Shown here piece after piece: positions 9,360 to 18,328 of a DNA stretch of 64,000 nucleotides; within the stretch, counting starts at the first letter, position 1, and each line of letters starts with the position of its first letter. A program made the position numbers and the translations under genes. This stretch comes from JAGWAJ01 sp026707615 (GTDB lineage: Bacteria; Acidobacteriota; Vicinamibacteria; Vicinamibacterales; UBA8438). The notes under the pieces were generated by a model. The model searched no databases. It worked only from the letters and a program-made list of their open reading frames with translations, and had not been told where the DNA came from. The DNA lies in contig CBDBMW010000010.1 of assembly GCA_965207595.1 (NCBI GenBank), positions 434,001 through 498,000 on the forward strand, written 5' to 3'.

Positions 9360-12300
9360 CGCTCAACGAAGGCCGGGACCCGCGCCCCGGCGACACCTGG
9401 CCCGCGCGACCGTTCGGCCACAGCGACCCCGGCTCCGCTCAACGAAGGCCGGGACCCGCGCCCCGGCGACACCTCTTAGGCGCTGGCGCGGTGAGTTCGC
9501 CGCCGTCCCCGCTCAACGAAGGCCGGGACCCGCGCCCCGGCGACACTTGCCGCCCTCATGACGGGCGAGCGCGATGTCGTTAGCGCTCAACGAAGGCCGG
9601 GACCCGCGCCCCGGCGACACTCGAAGGTCTGGTAGCCGCCGTCGTGCTGGAGCTGCGCTCAACGAAGGCCGGGACCCGCGCCCCGGCGACACGCGGGCGC
9701 CGGTGCAACCCGGTCGAGTGCGTCGACCGCTCAACGAAGGCCGGGACCCGCGCCCCGGCGACACTGGATGGGTTCCGCGCTGGACCAGCGCGAGGCGCTG
9801 AACGCTCAACGAAGGCCGGGACCCGCGCCCCGGCGACACAGCGAGATCGCTGCGTACGCGCTGTCGCCCGCGGTCGCTCAACGAAGGCCGGGACCCGCGC
9901 CCCGGCGACACGGTGCGGTGCCTACCGGGGGCACGACCACGCGGCTCGCTCAACGAAGGCCGGGACCCGCGCCCCGGCGACACTCGAGGTGCGGATTCAC
10001 GACCACCACCTCGACACCGCTCAACGAAGGCCGGGACCCGCGCCCCGGCGACACTGCTTGCGCGGGCCGGCCCCGTAGGCTAGGCTACGCGCGCTCAACG
10101 AAGGCCGGGACCCGCGCCCCGGCGACACCGGCCCACGGCGGACCCCACGGCCGCTCAACGAAGGCCGGGACCCGCGCCCCGGCGACACACCCTCCCCCTC
10201 GAATCCCTCCGGCTCCGGTCCCCGACGCTCAACGAAGGCCGGGACCCGCGCCCCGGCGACACGGGAGGGTTTGATGATCGACCGTCACGACCGCGAACGC
10301 TCAACGAAGGCCGGGACCCGCGCCCCGGCGACACTCGTCGAGATACGGGGTCAGGTCGAGGTCGCCGAACGCTCAACGAAGGCCGGGACCCGCGCCCCGG
10401 CGACACCTTGTGCGACCCGTCGCCATCGTCCGGCAGGCCGCCCGCTCAACGAAGGCCGGGACCCGCGCCCCGGCGACACGCCCGTCCGGGGTCAGGTCCT
10501 CCACCCCGCACAGCCACGCTCAACGAAGGCCGGGACCCGCGCCCCGGCGACACGCGTGGCCGCAGTAGACGCATGCGAGCCCGTCCCGGAGCGCTCAACG
10601 AAGGCCGGGACCCGCGCCCCGGCGACACCCGTCCTTGGCCAGCCGCTCGCCCGTGTCCGGGTCCGCTCAACGAAGGCCGGGACCCGCGCCCCGGCGACAC
10701 ACCTCCGCGGCCGGAAGGAATGGCACGCCGGACCCGCGCTCAACGAAGGCCGGGACCCGCGCCCCGGCGACACTCCTTGAGGTCGGCAGACAGCTCGCCC
10801 TGCAGGATCGCTCAACGAAGGCCGGGACCCGCGCCCCGGCGACACCCGCGGCAGGCAGGCGGCTCCAGTCGTCCCGCACCACGCTCAACGAAGGCCGGGA
10901 CCCGCGCCCCGGCGACACCCACGAGGGCGGCGGGGCCGTCGGGTCGCGCTGGTGGCGCTCAACGAAGGCCGGGACCCGCGCCCCGGCGACACTCCTTGAT
11001 GGACTCCACGTCCCCTCGGGTGTTGATCGCTCAACGAAGGCCGGGACCCGCGCCCCGGCGACACCCGGACCACCGCTCCCCCTCCGCCTCCCTACGAGTC
11101 GCTCAACGAAGGCCGGGACCCGCGCCCCGGCGACACTGCGCCACGCCCGTCTGCGCGTCCATCACGCACACCGCTCAACGAAGGCCGGGACCCGCGCCCC
11201 GGCGACACATCTGCCGCAGGACGCGCTTCGTGGCGAAGGGGAGGCGCTCAACGAAGGCCGGGACCCGCGCCCCGGCGACACACGTGCCCTCCCTTGGCTA
11301 CCCTGCCACTGCGCCGAGGGCGCTCAACGAAGGCCGGGACCCGCGCCCCGGCGACACCCTGTGCCGTTGCGCAGCCTTGCCACTGCGCCGGGGGCGCTCA
11401 ACGAAGGCCGGGACCCGCGCCCCGGCGACACCTCTCCTCAGCTACGCCGGAAACCTCGCCAGCCAAGACGCTCAACGAAGGCCGGGACCCGCGCCCCGGC
11501 GACACCCGCGCATGCGCTGCGATACCTGCGGTTGCGCTACCTCGCTCAACGAAGGCCGGGACCCGCGCCCCGGCGACACACGCCGGCGAGGGCTGCCTTC
11601 TCGATCCACACCTCGCACGCTCAACGAAGGCCGGGACCCGCGCCCCGGCGACACAAGCTCATCGACTCGGTGACGGGCGCGGCGTCCCGCGCTCAACGAA
11701 GGCCGGGACCCGCGCCCCGGCGACACCCTGTGGAAGTGGACGGCGACGGCCGTCGCGTAGCTCGCTCAACGAAGGCCGGGACCCGCGCCCCGGCGACACT
11801 TGTGTCCGCAGGCGCGGCCGTGTTGGATCTTCTGCGCTCAACGAAGGCCGGGACCCGCGCCCCGGCGACACGGTGACGACGTGGCCGCCGGTTACGCTCG
11901 ACACGGCCGCTCAACGAAGGCCGGGACCCGCGCCCCGGCGACACTGTAGCTCCGCTCCGCCGCGCCCTCATACTCCGCTTGCCGCTCAACGAAGGCCGGG
12001 ACCCGCGCCCCGGCGACACCCCGGGCGCCCCCCGGTCCGTAGGGGTCCCCCGCAAGTCGCTCAACGAAGGCCGGGACCCGCGCCCCGGCGACACCCCTGT
12101 TGGGAACTGCGCGGAAACGTCAAGCACGCTCAACGCTCAACGAAGGCCGGGACCCGCGCCCCGGCGACACAAGGTCGACGCAGGGCGCGACCCTGCGCGT
12201 TGTCGACCGCTCAACGAAGGCCGGGACCCGCGCCCCGGCGACACGGATTCTGGAAGAGGGGCTCTGGTAGCTCCCCCGGCGCTCAACGAAGGCCGGGACC

Positions 12301-15252
12301 CGCGCCCCGGCGACACGCTCAAGGCTGCACTGGCGAAGGCGAACGGTACGAACGCTCAACGAAGGCCGGGACCCGCGCCCCGGCGACACGCCCGGGGTGC
12401 CACCGCAGCCCGACAAGCTGCACTGCGCTCAACGAAGGCCGGGACCCGCGCCCCGGCGACACGCGAGCGTCTCGTCATGGCGCGCGTCTCGCTCATGAAC
12501 GCTCAACGAAGGCCGGGACCCGCGCCCCGGCGACACTCGTAGTTCGCCTCGCGGAGCTTGGCCGCGATCTCGTCCGCTCAACGAAGGCCGGGACCCGCGC
12601 CCCGGCGACACTGCATCCGGTGAGAACGTGTCCCATTCCCGGTTCATCGCTCAACGAAGGCCGGGACCCGCGCCCCGGCGACACGTCGGTGTCGTAGTCC
12701 TGCACCCGGGCTTCGATGCTCCGCTCAACGAAGGCCGGGACCCGCGCCCCGGCGACACCCCGTGCGGCTTTCCTTTCCGTCGCCGCCCTGCGCCGCTCAA
12801 CGAAGGCCGGGACCCGCGCCCCGGCGACACCCGCCAGGCCGAGGCCGCCGACGATGGCCGGTCCACCAGCGCTCAACGAAGGCCGGGACCCGCGCCCCGG
12901 CGACACTAGAGCCCGTCCAGGCCGGCGGAAACCAGCGCCTCCGCTCAACGAAGGCCGGGACCCGCGCCCCGGCGACACCCGTGTTTCCGCGTGTAAGCTG
13001 CGTCTCGCAACGCTCGCCGCTCAACGAAGGCCGGGACCCGCGCCCCGGCGACACTTGACCGCCGGGCACCGGGTCTCGATGGCGGTCTGCGCTCAACGAA
13101 GGCCGGGACCCGCGCCCCGGCGACACGGCGCCGCCACGCACGGCGGTCGCATACCCGGTGTCGCCGCTCAACGAAGGCCGGGACCCGCGCCCCGGCGACA
13201 CCAGGGCGCGGGAAGGTGAGGACAGGCGTGGCGGAGCGCTCAACGAAGGCCGGGACCCGCGCCCCGGCGACACTTCCTGCAGACGGCGGATCTGCGATTC
13301 GAGAGTGGTCGCTCAACGAAGGCCGGGACCCGCGCCCCGGCGACACGCGGACAAATGCGCGGAACTCGCGCGCGGCGGTCGTCGCTCAACGAAGGCCGGG
13401 ACCCGCGCCCCGGCGACACCCACCGGTCGCCGTCCACCGTGCACCACACGGGTGCGCTCAACGAAGGCCGGGACCCGCGCCCCGGCGACACGGGAATACG
13501 TGCCGATGGCGTCTATCGCGTCCAGGATCGCTCAACGAAGGCCGGGACCCGCGCCCCGGCGACACTTCCGCCTCCTCGCTATCGTCATCGTCGCCGCCGA
13601 CCGCTCAACGAAGGCCGGGACCCGCGCCCCGGCGACACCCTTGGGGGCGGCCGCGATCTCGCAGTCCACGCAGATCGCTCAACGAAGGCCGGGACCCGCG
13701 CCCCGGCGACACATGGGGCAGCCGCCGGCCGCCAGCGTCAGCGCGAGGACGCTCAACGAAGGCCGGGACCCGCGCCCCGGCGACACGCCGGAGCATTTGA
13801 CGGGGGCGAGGTAGGCGGAGCCGCTCAACGAAGGCCGGGACCCGCGCCCCGGCGACACTCGTACCGGCGACGTTGCACCCGGACCTGCTGGACCGCTCAA
13901 CGAAGGCCGGGACCCGCGCCCCGGCGACACTGTCCACCTGTGCCGTTGCGGCAAATTGCGTGAGTCGCTCAACGAAGGCCGGGACCCGCGCCCCGGCGAC
14001 ACTTGGCAAGTTCCGCAAGATGGGCGTAACGAACGACGACGCTCAACGAAGGCCGGGACCCGCGCCCCGGCGACACGCGAGCAGATCGGCGTGGACTGCC
14101 ATCTCGTCGGCCGCTCAACGAAGGCCGGGACCCGCGCCCCGGCGACACCCGGATACGCCAGACGAGCCGGATACGCCAGACGAGCCGGCGCTCAACGAAG
14201 GCCGGGACCCGCGCCCCGGCGACACGCACCCCGCCATCGCGAACCCGAAACCGTCCGTGTGCGCTCAACGAAGGCCGGGACCCGCGCCCCGGCGACACCC
14301 GGCGCAGCCGGGGCTTCCCCGCGTAGCCGCTCAGCGCTCAACGAAGGCCGGGACCCGCGCCCCGGCGACACCCCCGATGCTGTGTGCACCACCAGTTCGC
14401 GCGGTTCGCTCAACGAAGGCCGGGACCCGCGCCCCGGCGACACGACCACGCCGGGGGCGTCGCCCGGTACCTCCTCGACCGCTCAACGAAGGCCGGGACC
14501 CGCGCCCCGGCGACACTCGACCGGCCCGACGCCGATCCCGTCCTCCTCGATGTACGCTCAACGAAGGCCGGGACCCGCGCCCCGGCGACACGCCGCGTGC
14601 CGGGGGCGCGGTACTTGTAGCTGTTCGCGCTCAACGAAGGCCGGGACCCGCGCCCCGGCGACACCTTATCAGACGCCGCGGCGGCGTCCAACCGCCACAC
14701 CGCTCAACGAAGGCCGGGACCCGCGCCCCGGCGACACGAGGCCTCCGCGCGGCGGAGCCTATTACCTAGCTGGTTGAACGCTCAACGAAGGCCGGGACCC
14801 GCGCCCCGGCGACACTTGCGCTACGCCGGTTCGACGACGACTCTTTACTCGCTCAACGAAGGCCGGGACCCGCGCCCCGGCGACACCGCGGGTGTCGAGT
14901 TGCCACTCGCCGTCGCCGAAGCGCGCTCAACGAAGGCCGGGACCCGCGCCCCGGCGACACGCGGGCAACGTCCAGCCCGCCATGCGTCCGGCGGTACGCT
15001 CAACGAAGGCCGGGACCCGCGCCCCGGCGACACCTACTGCCTTGGCCTCACTACGGGCGCGGGCGCGAACGCTCAACGAAGGCCGGGACCCGCGCCCCGG
15101 CGACACACTGCGAGCGCGTCTGCGCCAGCGCCGTATCTTTGATCGCTCAACGAAGGCCGGGACCCGCGCCCCGGCGACACGCGCTGCCGATGATGGCCCC
15201 GAGCGCCATCGTGTTCGCTCAACGAAGGCCGGGACCCGCGCCCCGGCGACAC

Positions 15253-15312
15253 TCGCTCGGACCACTCGCAGCCTCGACGAAGGCCGGGACCCGCGCCCCC
15301 GGCTCTCGCCTG
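15253..15312 (-). repeat. Aberrant leader-proximal unit with degenerate repeat
   Basis: After the perfect repeat at 15216-15252 come only 18 nt, then a damaged repeat at 15271-15303. This copy starts GCCTCGACGAAGG, has an extra C and lacks the terminal GCGACAC. A further 9 nt lead to the perfect repeat at 15313-15349. The 60 bases between the two good repeats could be a rearranged unit or an over-long spacer that captured array sequence. Confidence 0.8.
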
Positions 15313-15349
15313 CGCTCAACGAAGGCCGGGACCCGCGCCCCGGCGACAC

Positions 15350-15512
15350 TGCTAACTCCTCGAAGACGACCGCGACGGGCCGAGATTGTCCGATTCAGTG
15401 GACACTCGATGCCTCGCAGCCAAGCCGCCCACACCATCGTGGACCGTTGTCGCCGACGCTCCCCGGCGCGGCACGGGATTCCGGCGGGAATCACCGGAGG
15501 TTCGCAGGCGCG
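15350..15512 (-). promoter_or_regulatory. Probable CRISPR leader
   Basis: These 163 bases separate the last perfect repeat from the end of cas2. They are placed as the leader because repeats become degenerate toward the opposite end of the array and the cas operon points at it. I see no clear -35/-10 pair for minus-strand transcription and no AT-rich tract, so the promoter position is unknown. Transcription may also read through from cas2. Confidence 0.55.
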
Positions 15513-15803
15513 TCAGAGCACCCAGGGCTGGCCCAGCTCGCGGTTCTGCTTTCGCCCCAAGCGAAGCGCCGCATCTCCGATCCGGCCTGGGAAGCGATAG
15601 ACACTCACGGAATCGCACTGGCGGTCGATCGCGTCCTCGACCTCGCCGATCATGCGGGCGAGCCGCGCGGGAGAAAGGCGACACTCGAAGACCGAGAGCT
15701 GCACCCGTTGCCCGTACCGCCCGCAAATCTCGGCGATGCGTCTGAGCCTCGAGGCACCCGTCCCCTCCGTGTCGGCGATGTCGTAGGCGACGAGGACGTC
15801 CAT
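15513..15803 (-). CDS. cas2: CRISPR-associated endoribonuclease/integration subunit Cas2
   Basis: The 96-residue product begins MDVLVAYDIAD, with the conserved Asp8 at the end of the first beta strand of a ferredoxin-like fold. It has the usual Cas2 length and pattern, including SVFECRLSPARL in the middle and a hydrophilic C-terminus. Cas2 forms a dimer bridging two Cas1 dimers in the spacer-integration complex. The gene is last in the cas operon, begins 4 nt after the cas1 stop, and lies directly next to the proposed leader. Confidence 0.95.
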   Translation of the reverse strand: MDVLVAYDIADTEGTGASRLRRIAEICGRYGQRVQLSVFECRLSPARLARMIGEVEDAIDRQCDSVSVYRFPGRIGDAALRLGRKQNRELGQPWVL

Positions 15804-15807
15804 TGCC

Positions 15808-16824
15808 TCAAGGCGCGACGAACGGCGGATACGCGGGAAGGTCCCCGCGCAAGTGCCGGGCGAGCAGCGTTGCCTGAATTGACGGCAACGCCCACCGGCC
15901 GACCGGTCGACCCAACACCCGGTGCTGGATCTCGGCTTCCTTGTGTTCCTCCCACGCCGTGAGCAGATGCGTTCGTCCGTCGTCGCTCAGGTAGACGGCC
16001 CCGCCGGGCATGTGGACGAAGCTGTCGGGTCCGATTTGGCGACGGCGGATCATGGACACGACGAATCGGTCCGTCAGAGCGCGCAACTCCTCGGCAAGGT
16101 CGAGGGCCAGCGATGGCCGGCCCGCACGCGGCCGATGAAAGAAGCCCATCTGATGGTCGAGACCAACCGTCTCCGCCGCCCCGACGCACTCGGTCACGAG
16201 CAAGCCATAGCAGAATCCGAGCAGGGCGTTGACGGGGTCCCGGGGGGGGCGCCGCGTCCTCGCGGAGAAACCGAGACCGCTCGACGCAACGGCCTGACCG
16301 ACCGCACGAAAGTAGATTCGCGCCGCGTCTCCTTCGACGCCCCGGACGCGATCCGCAGTGTCGGCGTCAGCGAGTCGAGCGATCCGGTCCCTGATTTGCG
16401 CACCGCGGGTCGCAAGTGAATCTCGTTCTGTTGCGTTCGGCTCGTCCCTCGACCAGCGCTCGACGATCCGCCTGCTGTTCTGGAGCTTCGCCGCGACAAT
16501 CGCCTTCGACAGCATGAGCGATCGCGCGTCATCCATGGCCGCCCGAAACAGCGCCGTACGCAGGTGCACGTTGCCACCGGTAGCGCCCTGAACGACGAAC
16601 CGGACAGCTCCGCTCATCTGGAGGGCAGCGACGCGAACGCCGCGGCGCACGCACGCTTCGAGCGCCTGCGTCGTGACCTGAGCGCCGCCCAGAAGAACGA
16701 CCGCGTCAATCGCCTCGAGCGGAACTCGCTGACTGCCGTCCGGCAGGGACACCAGCAACGCGCCCCGGCGATGCTGCACCCGGGCGCGGTGATTCCGAAC
16801 GTACACGGTGCTCAGATAGCGCAT
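15808..16824 (-). CDS. cas1: CRISPR integrase Cas1
   Basis: Cas1 integrates new spacers at the leader end of the array. The product has 338 residues from the ATG at 16824. This start gives the normal Cas1 N-terminus (MRYLSTVYVRNHR); the frame upstream is only the antisense of cas4. The catalytic residues are visible: Glu164 in GVEGDAARIYF, His230 in MGFFHRPR and Asp242 in SLALDLAEELR. The N-terminal beta domain (1-75) precedes the helical catalytic domain. The start overlaps the end of cas4 by 13 nt. In several type I-G/I-U systems Cas4 and Cas1 are fused; here they are separate, overlapping genes. Confidence 0.97.
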   Translation of the reverse strand: MRYLSTVYVRNHRARVQHRRGALLVSLPDGSQRVPLEAIDAVVLLGGAQVTTQALEACVRRGVRVAALQMSGAVRFVVQGATGGNVHLRTALFRAAMDDARSLMLSKAIVAAKLQNSRRIVERWSRDEPNATERDSLATRGAQIRDRIARLADADTADRVRGVEGDAARIYFRAVGQAVASSGLGFSARTRRPPRDPVNALLGFCYGLLVTECVGAAETVGLDHQMGFFHRPRAGRPSLALDLAEELRALTDRFVVSMIRRRQIGPDSFVHMPGGAVYLSDDGRTHLLTAWEEHKEAEIQHRVLGRPVGRWALPSIQATLLARHLRGDLPAYPPFVAP

Positions 16825-17429
16825 TCGAACACCACTTTCGCCATGTAGCGGTTCACCTTGCGGGGCGCGCTCGTCAGCTCGGGTACGCAGTGCTGCAGGA
16901 GCTGGCATTCCGCACATCGACGATCATTCGGCGCGTCCGGCAACTCCGCCGTCAGTATCTGCGCCCGAATCCCGCGGACCAAGTCCTCGACTTCGTCACG
17001 GATCGCGGACGTGAAGTCGATCCGGACGCGGCGCCTCGGCCCTCCGTACCACACATACCCACACGGCACGTCGACCCCGAGCATCTCTTCCAGGCACAGC
17101 GCTTGTGCACACACTTGAAGATCCGCGGCCGTGCCATGCCTGACCCCCGACTTGTACTCGACCGGACGAACCGCACCATCCTGGATTTCCACGGCGTCGG
17201 CGCGTCCCGACAGACCCAGCACCTCGGACCAGAGCGGAATGCCCCGAAGCACCTGCCGTCCTCGTTCCCAGCGATGCCGTCCGCTGTCGACGCGCCGATG
17301 CGCGCGCGATCCCCTCACCGTATATGCGTTGTCGCTCCACACGCCGTCGCAATGGATGAGGGCGCACTGCCGCGGGCAGTACACGAAGTGCTCGATGGCA
17401 GATATCGGTACGATGGGATCAGGGTTCAC
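16812..17429 (-). CDS. cas4: Cas4 RecB-like nuclease with Fe-S cluster
   Basis: Cas4 trims prespacers and selects PAM-bearing ends before Cas1-Cas2 integration. The 205-residue product starts at a GTG (17429) whose last bases overlap the csb3 stop (GTGA). The usual Cas4 beginning, PISAIEHFVYCPRQCAL, follows at once, which supports this start over the longer open frame. Cys18 and the C-terminal cluster Cys172, Cys175 and Cys181 fit the four Fe-S ligands. The RecB-type core is visible as GRAD (Asp78) and EYK (Glu91-Lys93), with a following QxxxQ-like helix altered to LQVCAQALCLEE. The gene is translationally coupled on both sides. Confidence 0.93.
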   Translation of the reverse strand: MNPDPIVPISAIEHFVYCPRQCALIHCDGVWSDNAYTVRGSRAHRRVDSGRHRWERGRQVLRGIPLWSEVLGLSGRADAVEIQDGAVRPVEYKSGVRHGTAADLQVCAQALCLEEMLGVDVPCGYVWYGGPRRRVRIDFTSAIRDEVEDLVRGIRAQILTAELPDAPNDRRCAECQLLQHCVPELTSAPRKVNRYMAKVVFECAI

Positions 17430-18328
17430 AACCGTTCGGCTCCGAACGCCCTGGTCGTGTCCGCCGAACCTCTGGGATCGAATCGAACGCTCCGCCACGC
17501 CGCGTGGACACCCAACCGCTCCCTTGCGCCCTTCCTGCCAGGGTCCCAGACGTCCAGGAGCGCGTCGATTCCCGCGCTGTCGAGCGGCTGACGCCACGCG
17601 GGCCAGTGGAAGCACCGTGAAGTCCGCCTCCCCGGAACCTTCCGCCATCCTCGCTGGCGCTCCGTCCCATTCGCGGCACTATCCAGCCGCCGGTCGACTC
17701 CCTCGCCCCGTACCGGCAGGATGGCGAGGCCGAAGAAGGCGAGTTCCTCGACGACTGGATCGGTCCACATCGAGGTCGAATCCGCGAGCGCTCCCAGTCT
17801 GGTGTGGTCGAATCCCAGGCCGTTGTCCTTCACTCGGATAGCCTGTCCCGCAAGCGAATCCGTGATCCGGGTTGCCGAGGGTTCCGTCTTCCTGTGGAGC
17901 TTGGTCAGCCGATGATGCAGCCACTTGATCGTCCCCGGGCCTGCGGGATCGAACGGCGCATGCGCGACCTCACCGTTCGCGTCGACACACAGATCCGTCA
18001 TCGTCGATGAGAGAGTCCACGAATACCGGTGGCCGCGCGCATGCTGTGCTCGCGTCTTGAATGCGTCCACCGAGACCTTCCGTTGCAGCTTGCCGGCTCC
18101 CTTCCAGTTCTCGGCAATCGGCAGGTCGGACAACAGTGCCTCGTCGGGCCATGACTCGACAAGAATCGTGAGCGGGTCTTCATCGTCGGCGGTCGAGAGC
18201 ACCGCCACGGGGGTGCCATCCGTCGTCCAATGCAGTCGGATCCGCGAATCCAGCACAGTGACACCGACCGCCGCCAGCCAGCCATTGATCCAGGCTGCCG
18301 GCAATCCGGGACACGTCACCTGCGTCAT
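17426..18328 (-). CDS. csb3: Csb3-like protein (GSU0052 family), putative type I-G effector subunit
   Basis: The 300-residue product starts at the ATG at 18328, which overlaps the cas3 stop (ATGA). The long N-terminal extension in the same frame is antisense of cas3. No enzymatic motif is visible. I see an acidic, Trp-containing N-terminal half and a KWLHHRLTKLHRK segment. The assignment rests on position and size: in type I-G/I-U ('Dpsyc') loci a GSU0052/Csb3 protein, also called Cas8u2 or 'Cas3-extension family', accompanies Cas3, Csb1 and Csb2. It may act as a small Cas8-like subunit or Cas3 partner. No Csx17-size large subunit is present in the operon. Sequence similarity was not tested. 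Confidence 0.62.
   Translation of the reverse strand: MTQVTCPGLPAAWINGWLAAVGVTVLDSRIRLHWTTDGTPVAVLSTADDEDPLTILVESWPDEALLSDLPIAENWKGAGKLQRKVSVDAFKTRAQHARGHRYSWTLSSTMTDLCVDANGEVAHAPFDPAGPGTIKWLHHRLTKLHRKTEPSATRITDSLAGQAIRVKDNGLGFDHTRLGALADSTSMWTDPVVEELAFFGLAILPVRGEGVDRRLDSAANGTERQRGWRKVPGRRTSRCFHWPAWRQPLDSAGIDALLDVWDPGRKGARERLGVHAAWRSVRFDPRGSADTTRAFGAERL

Larger units (their letters stand above)
1635..15349 (-). CRISPR. Main CRISPR array, 189 repeats (type I-G associated)
   Basis: By hand I count 189 copies of a 37-bp repeat here (193 with the left segment). On the plus strand it starts CGCTCAACG and ends GGCGACAC. A 6-bp stem GCCGGG/CCCGGC with an 8-nt loop lies inside. Units are mostly 71-76 bp, so spacers are about 34-39 nt, occasionally up to 42. 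Variant repeats occur at 1924, 3251 (10-nt deletion), 3601, 4328 (1-nt deletion), 4471, 4544 (1-nt insertion), 4980, 5272, 6071 and 6438. None is seen from 6510 to 15216, and one aberrant copy lies at 15271. The crRNA-sense repeat is the minus strand, ending CGTTGAGCG and resembling the usual ATTGAAAC-like 3' end. Long ORFs across this region are translations of the repeat, not genes. Confidence 0.98.

Noticed and set aside
1366..15349. Many open frames across the array with repeating peptides (for example VAGARVPAFVER or STKAGTRAPAT on the two strands)
   Set aside because: They are translations of the 37-bp CRISPR repeat with unrelated spacer residues between. The absence of stops reflects high GC content and a stop-free repeat.
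16825..16917. Longer N-terminus for Cas1
   Set aside because: The extra residues are antisense-like low-quality sequence overlapping cas4, and the ATG at 16824 gives the standard Cas1 start.
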